A stretch of DNA of 62,000 nucleotides, taken from NCBI GenBank assembly GCA_002633005.1, contig NMRA01000079.1:413413-475412 (forward strand). The letters run 5' to 3'. The notes below the pieces were generated by a model. It ran no database searches and was not told the origin of the DNA. It was given only the letters and a program-made list of their open reading frames with translations. Numbering within the stretch: the stretch's first letter is position 1; each line of letters begins with the position of its first letter. This DNA comes from Phoronis australis (Eukaryota > Phoronida > Phoronidae). Of the stretch, positions 24,301-36,300 are shown piece by piece. Position numbers and translations under genes: made by a program.

Positions 24301-27300
24301 ACTCTAGTATTGGAGGTAACTTTGGTATTATACTGTACATGTTACTCCACGACGGTCATGTGCGGGGACATTCAGTCTTTGTAACATATTTGTAATGTGG
24401 GTGAATTGTATTTTAATTCAAAACAGTCTCTCGTCTTCTATCTGTTACTGCTATACAGTTGACCTCTGGTTATAGCCCTTACACAGATTATAAGTGATGT
24501 GGTTTTGGGAGGGACTAATATATGGTTGACAGTCCTTGTGACCTCTGTGACCTTTTTCTTGAAGAATCTATTGGCTTTAAATTATCTTTTGACTTTCGGC
24601 TAATATCAGACTAAGGATGGCAAAAGTAAGGCTAATGCTCAAAGTTACAAAGTCTGTCTACAACTCCAAATCAAAATACAGAAATAAGTAGCATGCTCAA
24701 GTAGGCTGAAGAGCAAATGTTTGGAGAAATGCCAAAGACAAAATATCAACGTTTGGCTCTTTGTAGTCAGATTTCTGACATTTTGCTAAAGTCAAAAGAC
24801 AAAGCCTTTTCTAGAAACAGGCCCCAATTTCATTATGTCAATATGTTTACTAACTGTTAATCAAACCACATTTTGGGTGCCTTGAGACATATCATGATAT
24901 AAAGTGTTCTGTTGAAATTCCATTGAAATTTATGGGTCTAGAGACTTCTCTTTCATCTAGTGCATGTAAAAACAGGAACAATTTTAAAACCTAACTTTAA
25001 ATATTGTTCACAGTTGTTTTCCTTGAGCCTCTATCAAACTGCCTGTGAAATATTTATGACAAGCCTACTACTGTAAAACCTGAGAATCCTGTCGTAGGTA
25101 CTAATTTATTTGGCTAACTATGCCAAGTATCTATTTTTCATTCAGTGATCCTTATTTTAGCATCACTGTGACTAGAGTTTCCTCTAAAGCTGCAAATAGA
25201 GCTGTTAATTGACCTATCGTAAGCCCCGCCCCCTTGTGAAAAGTCACCGACTACGTGTTGTTTGTCAGTTAAAATGGCGGCTTGGAAACGCAGTTGAAGC
25301 TGTGTCAAGAATGCTGCGTTCTGATTGGTTACTTAAGCCATCAGTAAAAATCCTGGCAATGGGTCAATTTTGCCCCGTTTGGTTGAACAAAATGTCTTAC
25401 TAGTTGTCTTGTTCCACACCAGGTGTCAGGATGTTAGACGGGGACGTGACGGACGCTGTTGAAGCTCAGTCTCTCAGTCACAACCCACAGCATGTACATA
25501 TATACTCGGCCAGTTGGGGACCGGATGATGACGGCAAGGTTGTGGATGGACCAGGACCCCTGGCTAAGAGGGCATTTATAGACGGAGTCACTAAGGTCAG
25601 TGCTTGTGTGCACCTGTTTCACATTTGAACAGAAGTCTTTCAACAGGTTTTGTTGAAGACTTGACTTGATACATTGTACGATCTTTAAAAGGATACTAAA
25701 CCTGGTTTGGGTGATTTTTGCCCCCAAATATTTTTTTCACTTGCCATTTGTGTACATCATGATGGCAGAATTCATCGTCAGAGTTGTCTCCCCTGATGAC
25801 CGAGAATGAAGGGGAATTAACTGGAAAGTTAGTATGGTGACTAAGACATTTTGTATTTAGAATTTTGCCACCCATATAATTCTTACCAGTCATTTTACTG
25901 TTAGCAAAATTAACCGTCATGATGGGGAAGCGTTATTTCGGCTGATTACTTTTGTCTTGTACTATATGTTGGTAGCAGATGTTCTTTAATTCAGATGCTA
26001 TTGAGCACAACACTAACGTCAGCCAATTCTAGGTTCCTCTGAGTCTCTCATAAATTTGGAATGACACACATTCTTGTGTTAGCACACAATGTAATAGCTA
26101 CCCGGTATTCATTGCAAAAACAAAGAGAACATTAAATATATGAATATATTATTAACATTATTCCTGGGTCTTCGATTGGAAGCATCAATCATTGACATTT
26201 GCTGTTGTTTTGTTAGTACTTACCGGGACAGATGAAAGTGCTATTCACCTAAAACTGTGTACTAACTGTATCACAAAATGGATTCCGTGGCTTGAAATGC
26301 TCGGCCTTTCCTCACTGTCCTCCATAAAACTTACTCGACGGGTTAGTCGCACTTGCAGATTTTGTAAGGAGTCGTCAAACTTGAATCAAATGTATAAAGA
26401 CTGGCAAAAATTTAAAGAGCGTTGTTTTTTCAGTAAGAATGAACCTCCATAGTCACAATGCTAGTTTAGTATCCTTTAAAGTTTGGTTTGTAAGCGTTGC
26501 AAGATGTGGAAGAAATATTTTTGAAGTATTTGTTCGTAGTCACCCTCTGGTTTTCGGTTCTACGTCTTCAATCAGACAATTGACAATTTTGGCATAATTT
26601 AAAACCGCCATGAGGATATCTTGGGTATTAATATGGGGCAAATCCAGCTTTGATAATTGATTGGCTGCTGTCAATTGGAAGGGAAGGAAAAGTTTATTTA
26701 AAAATACAAGTCATCTTATCAAGTAATGCTTTAATGCTTTTTTCAAATCTTGTTTATAACTTTTTCCTTTCTGTGACTGGCACGTTAAGGCAGTTTTTTT
26801 TTGATTGACACTTTTCACCCGTCTATCCCCACAGGGTCGCCAAGGTAAGGGTTCCATCTTCGTGTGGGCCTCGGGTAATGGTGGTGCCATGAAGGACTCG
26901 TGTAGCTGTGATGGTTATAGCAACAGCATCTATACAATGTCCATCTCCAGCACCTCGGAACACGGACGCAAACCCTGGTACCTGGAGGAATGTGCCTCGA
27001 CGCTAGCGACTACTTACAGCAGTGGAGAAAACTACAACCGTGAGAAACAGATCGTAAGTTCTTGAACCTTGAACCTAAACTACTGAAGCTCTATTATGTT
27101 GAGACTTCACCAATGCTGACTTATCGTATGTGGTGAAATTTGAACATTTATGCTGAACCTGCCATGTGAGTTATTGAGTGGAATCTCGAGTAAAAGCTAT
27201 TGGTGACCAGTCCTAGATGTGATAATTAAAGCTGTGACTGCGAGTGACTGTGTAAGATGATAATTCTTCACTCATTGAAATTCTGTTTTCTCAGAATTCT

Positions 27301-30300
27301 TCACAAAAATAAGAAAATTTTTGTCCACTTCATACTATACTTTGTACTGTGTAGATGCCATAAAACAAGAATTGGTGAAGTTTCCAATGTTTTTAACAAA
27401 GTAATCGGTTTTTGAAAATTAAGGGAAATGTGACAATTTTGGCAATTGTTTGTGTGCAAAAGAAGTGGAGAATTAGGGTTCATCGATTATGATTGTGATA
27501 ATGGTGGCCGTTGGTACTTTATGTACGATATGGTATGAAGTGACTTACAACCAACCTGCAGATCTGTCCATGCAACTCCACCGGAATTATAATGAATTAC
27601 TTATCATGGGAACTGTTTTTCCGAGGCCCTGTAACACCTGTCATTCCCAAGACACCGTCCGAGCCCATTTGAAGACCTTGAGTTGATGACGGATGCTGGA
27701 GACAGGTGAAAACTGGTAATTTTGGCCACTTTGCACGGGGTTCCTTCTCAGAACTTTCAACACTTATTCGGCTCCCCTTGTTTTTCTCATTCTGAGACTT
27801 TGTTGAACATTTAGACGCAACACACATCACTTATGGCTCCGACTACAATTACTGTCCTAGCCTCACTAATTCTCATGTTCATACGAGTCCAGTGGTGTTT
27901 GAGCCGTCTATTAGATTTGAATTCTTACACCTCCATGTTGAAGGTGGTATCTACTGTTGCATCAGCAGCTCCACCTGGTGGTGGCTGTGGCCTCATGCTT
28001 TATATTTATATCTATATTACACTTATTATTAAGTACCTGTAATTACCTGTCACAGACAAGGTCCTTGGTGATGTTGACCACTAGTCACACTGTTTGCCTG
28101 GCACAAGGAGATGTTATGTTGCTTCTAAGCTTCTGGTTTTTCAACTTTCTGTGGACATCTTTGTCTTTGCTTTTGATAGCTTTTGAAGGTTCCCCAACTG
28201 TAAGGTACCATCACCATGAGCCGACACTCTTCTGTAATGTTGTTCTACTGGAGAGCTTATGTGAGACCCTGATGTCAGAGACGCGTCATTTTCAATTTTT
28301 GAAGAAATGTGTGTTGTTTTGCTCAGTGAATTGAAAACAGTGGTCATGTATTGTGATGCTATCTTGTTCTGGATTTTGAGTTTTGACCAGTCAAAGTTAT
28401 TTCATTTTACTTCAGCATATAATTGTGAAGTGTTTATTTCTTATTGTGTGCTGGAAATTAACAATTATTGATTGTTTGATTGAATGATTGTGTTAGTAAT
28501 TATTCCAAATGTATAACTTTAAGGTAACTTTCATTAGGATGTATATATTTAAACTGAAAGTTTGTAGTTAGGTGACCTTGGTTTTTTTCAAGAATAATTT
28601 TTTTTCTTGCCTATGGTCATCGACATGGACATTATTTTTTGAATAAGACTTGTGAACTCGTTTCCCTTGCCTACAAAACTATGCTTAACTGATAATGGCT
28701 TTTAGTTGAGAACTATACCAGCGTTTTAAATACACGCTGGCCCAGTGGCCCGGGGCCAGTGGATTTGCAGTCGGGCCATTAAATTTTCACAGGTCGGCCC
28801 TGTGTGGATATGGTCTGATTTTCAAGTAACCCGCCCAGTGGGGCGGCACATTTATTTGCTGAAGCTCGAACACTGAACTCTACTCTCAAAAGGTGTACCT
28901 AAGGTCACCTCTCAAGTTAATCCAAGACTCAAGTGTCCGTAAAAACTTTACATTTTCACTTACTTATGATGACATTCTCCTTGTTTTCATTCTTGTGGTA
29001 GTATGCCCTTGGTTAAAATCATGTAGATTGTTTTGACTATCATTGAAGAAGTTTTAAATGTCAAGATCTAACCTTATTCTTTTCTGACAAATATGTTAAC
29101 TTAGGTTTAGACATAAATGGTAAACAAATAATCTCAATATTGTTTCTGTTTATTGTTTTTTGTTTCTTGTGCAAATTTTGAGTTTCTTTGTATGACCTAC
29201 TACCAAATCTATTTTCACCACCGATGCTGTTAATAAGCGTAATTAGTTGCCATGTCACGAGGTTTGTGTTTCACATGTAATCAGCGTGCGGCTTTATTAA
29301 CCTTTCTCGTTTTTCTTTGAGCGAGGCTGCCATTAAATACCATGTACAACGTGTTTGTTTTCATCAACGTTCTTATCTTTCTGAGTGTGACATTCTTTAC
29401 AAAGTTTACTATTTTGTGGCACACAGTAATTTGCATTTTAGGAAATCTGTTATTCTTTTTTGGAGATCTTTCACACGGTTTTGATAAATCGTAACCCTAT
29501 TTTATTCACACCAACAAACATCTCCTGCAGTCCTATTTTAGATATCACTGCAGTGTTTTTTACAACTCATTTACACTGTTACAGATAGTCATTCCTTTCA
29601 TCGATTTTTGCTCTGGATAAATCTCCAGTACCACATTTGTTTTTATTGATTTCTCCAATGCCTTTGATATTGTTGCAGATCACCAATGCCCTTGATTCTG
29701 CCGTAGGTCACCACTGGTGTGAACGGTGAATGTATAGAGATTCGTGATAACTAATTTGTATTTCAGAATTATTTTCATACACTTTTCTCGTCCCTTTGAT
29801 TACAGGTGACCACTGACTTGAACAAGGGATGTACAGAGAGCCACACGGGTACATCTGCCTCAGCACCGCTAGCAGCTGGTCTGCTGGCCTTGGCACTGGA
29901 AGTGAAGTACGAATTGTATTTTTTTACATTTTCTGTATTTTTGTAATTGTTTGGCTTTTATCAGATATGATTATGTTTGATTTTGCTGCAATAACCATTT
30001 GGTAGTCATGCAACAGTGCTTGTTGTCTACTTAATAATAATTATTCCTTTGACATTAGCAACCTGCACTTTTTAAGTTAAATTTTTAAAAAATCTTTCTA
30101 ATCTGGTTAACAAATTTTGGTATTGATTTCATTTTGGCATGGTTGCAGCAATTGCTTAACGAGATTTGAAAGTTGTCATCAATGCTTATCAGCTATTTCT
30201 ACCTACCTGCTTTATGTTTAATTCCAGTGACAGTATGCATTGAATATTGTTCATGTGTCAGTATTCTTTCCAGCCCTGAGCTGACTTGGCGAGATGTTCA

Positions 30301-33300
30301 GTACATTATCTTGATGACCTCCCGGCCTGAACCAATGATAGATGGTAACTGGATTGTGAATGGGGTTGGTAGAAAAGGTAACCTCATAATCTCTTAAAGA
30401 TTAGTATCTAGTGAATACAGTAGTTTGACTTTGGTTCACATTGGTTCATACTTGAAATTTCATCTGTAAGTCCCAGTGCACTGATTCAGAAAGTGACACC
30501 ATTTGAATTTTCTGGTACTCAAAACGTAGGCCGGGGCGTATTTCTGCAAAAAGGATTGTGGCTGGATGGGAAAACCGTTGCCAAATATACCTGTGATGGT
30601 GTGATAAGAGTTGTTAGTTACTAGTATACTTATATAGGACAGTTCGTGTTCATGCAAGAGTTGTTAGTTACTAGTATACTTACATTGGACAGTTCATGTT
30701 CATGCAAAAGTAAGCATTTTCTTTCACTTATAATGAAAGTTTTAATTTTTGGATGTTTTCATTTTGCTCAAGACGAGTGTATTTTCACTTGTTGCCTGAT
30801 GTAATATTTTGAAAATACTTTACAGTGTACAAATATTAAATAAATTTTCCGGTATGTCCAAAGTTTTGCTGGTTTTCCATTTCACTTTCCGCACCTCTGC
30901 CATTCTTGTTTTACAGTTAGCCACAGGTATGGCTATGGACTGATGGATGCAGCCAAGATGGTGGAGCTGGCCAGGAAATGGGCCACAGTACCGGAGAAGT
31001 TCATCTGTGAAGAGACACCTGTAAATGTGGAACAGTGAGTTGAGCCGAGTGGTAATAAATGCGGAAACTTTAGATTTTCAATGGTTTCCACTCATCATGG
31101 AAAACCTGGAAAATTACAATTTCCATTTGCATGAGAATAACTACCATAAAAATGATTTCTGTGACAGTAATTCCCTGGTAATAAATTTTGTGGTGATAAT
31201 TTTGGTGATGATAATTTCCATGACAACACTTTCCATGACAACACTTTCCATGACAATAAATTCTGTGGTAACAATTTCCATGGAAATGATGTCCATAATA
31301 ATTGCTGTGTGTGTGCAGGAGTTACAAAAGGGGAGAAACCCAATGGAAGATTGTGTATGATGTAAGGGATAATAGACTCAGTTGGTCATGTGACATTCTC
31401 ACATAGGTGTCTACACAGCTATACAATGACGTTTTATCTCAAACCAAAGAGTGAACTATATCTCAATAAATTTAATTCTTCTTTTAATTAATGCTCGCAA
31501 CAAATCAAAATCTCTCATTGCTCGGATTTTTCTCAGTAACAGTCTGTCTGCATTTTAGTGCGATCAAGGATAGATTCATGGTCAACATTACTTCGACTGG
31601 ATGCCAAGGGAAGACAAATGCTGTGAAATTCCTGGAACATGTCCAGGTAAGTGGTCATTCTATGATAAGAATTCTTCAGTTTGGAACACAAGATGGAGGA
31701 CAGGTGAAATTTTGTCACATTTCTCAACAAAACTAACTTTACAAGACAATTTGTTTTGCTTTTAGCATGGTGTGCAGCTATTACAAAGCAACACTTGGAA
31801 AATTTTGAGCATTTACAAAAATGTGGTAAACCTCTGAAAAATGAAATCTGTCAATTTTAGCAATTATTATTTCATTTATCTTAAACAGGAGAATTTTTAC
31901 TGCAATATTTATAAGGAACACACTTTTTTACGTAGTTTTCACTGTTTGTTAATGGTAATTTAGAGTAATGAAATATTTCTGATTTATGTAAGGAGCGACC
32001 TTTTTGACACAAATAGTGTAAATGTTGACTACATTCAACTTTTTTAACCTAAAGCTTATTGTAAGTAAACTATTTATAAAATTTGACGACACAATCAAAA
32101 AAGTTTAAAGGCAGTATGAAGTTTTGTTTACAAAATGTTTGAAGATGTGGAAGTGAATATTGGAAGGGATGTTAAAGCCAGTCCTCTCCATTTTGACCTT
32201 TAATTATTGTCTTCACCACCTTATTTCAGACATCCATAGTAAAACTGGTCTACCAATGCTTTTTATAGGGGTAACTGTAGTTCACTCTCCCTCTGTTCAT
32301 GTATGGTGATGAGGCAAACCATTGACAATAAGTTGCGGGTTTTCCCCAAATTCTTCTGCAGTCCCAAATACTGTCCATTACGTTGTACTCAAACGCTGCC
32401 ACTCTTTCTGTACTAACCGTTCTGTGTTCATTTCTTACAACGTCATTTTCTGTTTTTAAAGAGTTGGAAACGATTCATTTGTGAGTTGGAGATTGTATCC
32501 AGCCTGATGATGGGAATAACTATCTTTCCCTGTCACTATTCCAGCTAAAGGTCACCATGCGATTTCCCCACCGCGGGGATGCACAGCTGAATCTTGTGTC
32601 ACCCAAAAAGACTCGAGCCACTCTGTTGCCACGGCGACAGAATGACTACAACCGTGGGGAGTTCAAAGAATGGCCCTTCCTCTCTGTATTTTATTGGGGC
32701 GAGGACCCCAAGGGTAACTGGACGGCCGAGTTTGTCAATACGGGAAGGCGTAGCGACCAAGGTAGATATTTAGGTCAATAAAGTTTTCTGGATTGTTTTT
32801 GATTGAACTTGCATCTTGTTCAAACTTGTACTTCAAATTATTTATATTTTGATTTGAACTCAAAGTCAAACCGTGCTTTCAGAAGCTCAAAAATCTGCAG
32901 CTTCAAACTTAGATAAAACTTGTTTGATACAATTTAACATGAAAAAATAGCTTCTGTGAATTTCACAGCAGACGTATAATTGTGAAAAACAGTTGACTGG
33001 TCAGGTTTCCAAACTTTCTTTTGCAGATGTAAAATCAGAACTACAGTACATCAAAACTTTGTTGAAAAAAATCTGCTGGTATTTTTTCTAGCCTAACTGT
33101 GGGCATAGTAGGTCGTATGTCTAAAGTTCCCAAAAATTTTGAAAAACAGTCATTGAAGTTAGCACCATTCTGCCAAATTTGTACCACACAATTTGTTTCC
33201 ATTCCAGGCTCTGTGCTCAGCTATCAGCTGATTTTACACGGAACGCAAATCAACCCTGTCAGGTACAAGAGTGACCTCACCACCGCAGCGCCCTCTAAGA

Positions 33301-36300
33301 CAACCACGGCATCGTCACAGGTTACAGAGAAAGGGCACAAACCTGTTGACATCACTGTCATCGAGGGCGAGAATGAAACAACGGACAATGGTGACGACTC
33401 AAAAGGGTTTTGGATGTTTGGGAAGTCTAAAACAAAGACAGTGAGTAAAATAAAAGGTCTTCAGTGTGGGACGACATTAAGAGTCTTTTCAATTTTGGTG
33501 CAATCTCTTGAATTTGGGGCAATTAAATTGATGTTATGGAGTTTTTTTGTTTATTATTAGGTGATTTTTGCTTTCAAGAACATCCATCAAATTGTAGGCA
33601 CCGTGTGTAAACGAATTCCAAAATCAATAAATATACTGTACATTCTTAAAGTTTTTGGATGTCTGTGGTTCTTCCATTTTGGGGAAACAGCCAAATGCAA
33701 TTTTGTAAAACTTGGGCCAACATTTGAGAAATAGTAAATTTTCACTAATTGTAATGTTCCAAACTAGAGAACTTTACCGGAGTATTGGTTGTAAATTCTT
33801 ATAATAAATGCTCACCTATTGTTACTTAAACAATTTGTATTTCTCAAACGTTAAAGAGGAAATAACATTTTGAATGCCAAGTTGATCATAATGTGAATGT
33901 TGAACTGTGTGTCTGCTGCCATGTTGTAACCTTTCACCTTTGACCTTTTCAGAAGTGTCACTCAGAGTGTGAAGGAGGGTGTAATGGTACTGGAGCCAAT
34001 CAGTGCAAAAGCTGCAAACACTACCAACTTGCTGGGTAAGTATTGTGCAATGCCGGGTAATAGGGAGTACAAAACATGGTGTAACAGTGGTTAGTGTCTA
34101 TCAGATGGGTTGGCTGCCTGTGAGATAGCCTTTGACTTGAAATGAATGGAGTAACTATGGTTTCTTCAATAGAACCAATCATCAAAATTTTCAACGAAAA
34201 TAAACAAAAAGAAAGTTTATTTTATTTCGTTATTTACGCTGTTGATGTTTAGGTGACTGATGCAAAAAGCGGGCATTTGCAAAATGCCTGGACTAAAGAT
34301 ATTATTTTGCATTCAGCCTGTCATGTCACTAGAATTTGAGGTTGTATGAAAGTAAGTGTCACCAAGCTTTTGTGTTTTCAGAACACTAAAGAGTTTGCTA
34401 TTGATTGGTATATGTAACGTGCTTAAAGTGCTGAAGTTTTGGACTTTCTTGATGGTCTCACAGTGACTTCAAAGGGATGATACTTTTGATATTCACTTTC
34501 AGGTATTGCGTCGCTTCCTGTCCACCAGATGGCTATACTGTCAGTGAGGAGACGAAAGAGTGTGCGCGCATAGATTGTCACCCCACCTGTGGGACTTGTC
34601 GCGGACCTAACGAATCGGACTGCATCACATGCACTGGTCACTTGTATTACAGTAAAGATACGTCTGTGTGTATGACCACGTGTGAGGAAGGGTTCTATGC
34701 AGGTAGGGTATACACGGCTTGTGATTGGTCAGTTCTATGCAGGTAGGGTATACAGGGCTTGTGATTGGTCAGTTCTATGCAGGTAGGGTATACANNNNNN
34801 NNNNNNNNNNNNNNNNNNNNNNNNNNNNNNNNNNNNNNNNNNNNNNNNNNNNNNNNNNNNNNNNNNNNNNNNNNNNNNNNNNNNNNNNNNNNNNNNNNNN
34901 NNNNNNNNNNNNNNNNNNNNNNNNNNNNNNNNNNNNNNNNNNNNNNNNNNNNNNNNNNNNNNNNNNNNNNNNNNNNNNNNNNNNNNNNNNNNNNNNNNNN
35001 NNNNNNNNNNNNNNNNNNNNNNNNNNNNNNNNNNNNNNNNNNNNNNNNNNNNNNNNNNNNNNNNNNNNNNNNNNNNNNNNNNNNNNNNNNNNNNNNNNNN
35101 NNNNNNNNNNNNNNNNNNNNNNNNNNNNNNNNNNNNNNNNNNNNNNNNNNNNNNNNNNNNNNNNNNNNNNNNNNNNNNNNNNNNNNNNNNNNNNNNNNNN
35201 NNNNNNNNNNNNNNNNNNNNNNNNNNNNNNNNNNNNNNNNNNNNNNNNNNNNNNNNNNNNNNNNNNNNNNNNNNNNNNNNNNNNNNNNNNNNNNATATCC
35301 ACAATTCTCTAGCTAAAGTTAGACCCTGGGAATATCCACAATTCTCTAGCTAAAGTTAGACCCTGGGGATATCCACAATTCTCTAGCTAAAGTTAGACCC
35401 TGGGGATATCCACAATTCTCTAGCTAAAGTTAGACCCTGGGAATATCCACAATTCTCCAGCTAAAGTTAGACCCTGGGAATATCCACAATTCTCCAGCTA
35501 AAGTTCTAAAGTGAGCAGTCACGACTTGTTATTTTTGGTTTGCAGTGTAGACTGGAGGATTTTCCCACTGAAACGTGTTACCATGGAAACACTTTGTTGT
35601 TTTAGTTCAAACGTAACTGTCGTCGCTCAACCTAAGCTATGCAGACTTCCAATTTGGTCACATTTTGGCATTTATGACATACGCGACGGTCAGGTTGTTT
35701 GCAGTGCAAGTGCGACCATTGTGTCATACATTTGCTGAAACTCTAACGACACCCAACAATTCTTGTAACCTGTAAAACAAATAACAGCCTCATTTCACTG
35801 CTTTGTTTTTGTCAGATATGTGTGATGCGGGTGCATGATTTTGGCAACCAAATCTCTACAATAATATTGCTTTTAGATACTTTAACATGCTTAAAAGTAT
35901 TATCACTGGACATGTCGATGTTGTTTTAATTCGTAATTCAGGATCATTATTTTTGACCGCAGATCAGCAGAATGTCTGTCAAACGTGCAGCTCCACCTGC
36001 AGGGCATGTGCTGAGTCGGCCAATCACTGTATATCTTGTTCCGAAGGTAAAATTTTACTGAACGAGTTCTGTGTAGAGACCTGCCCAGCTGCGACATTTG
36101 CTTCGTCTGAGGGGTGAGTGTTCAATGCACTACATATTATTCTCATCACTTGCATTTAGTTTGCACTTTCACCCACATTAAAGCCAAATGCTGAACTACC
36201 TCTGAAAATCCAGTTTTCGTTCGCAATTTGTGGTGGAACAATTTTTTGGTTCTTTAATACAGCGAATGAGCATTCCAAGATGGTGTTCCTAAATAGTATT

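Larger units (their letters stand above)
27054..29805 (+). other. PCSK5-like: Intron 7
   Basis: 2.75 kb. It contains a family B element (27258-27478) and, near its end, two decayed copies of the exon 8 acceptor (29655-29745). Confidence 0.85.
29907..31558 (+). other. PCSK5-like: Introns 8, 9 and 10
   Basis: Intron 8 (29907-30273) shows nothing. Intron 9 (30378-30916) has a 50-bp direct duplication at 30611-30710. Intron 10 (31035-31558) has a degenerate 15-bp repeat at about 31140-31310. Confidence 0.8.
31647..34502 (+). other. PCSK5-like: Introns 11 to 14
   Basis: Intron 11 (31647-32544), intron 12 (32762-33207), intron 13 (33441-33952) and intron 14 (34036-34502) hold no coding exon or clear repeat array that I can see. 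Confidence 0.8.

Noticed and set aside
24094-24384. 96-codon frame overlapping exon 5
   Set aside because: It uses a different frame from the catalytic-His exon; it is a shadow.
25209-25403. GC-richer segment before exon 6 as an extra coding exon
   Set aside because: The catalytic domain is already continuous from exon 5 to exon 6, and the segment looks like an inserted repeat.
34725-35316. Long open frames across the gap
   Set aside because: They consist of unknown bases and have no meaning.
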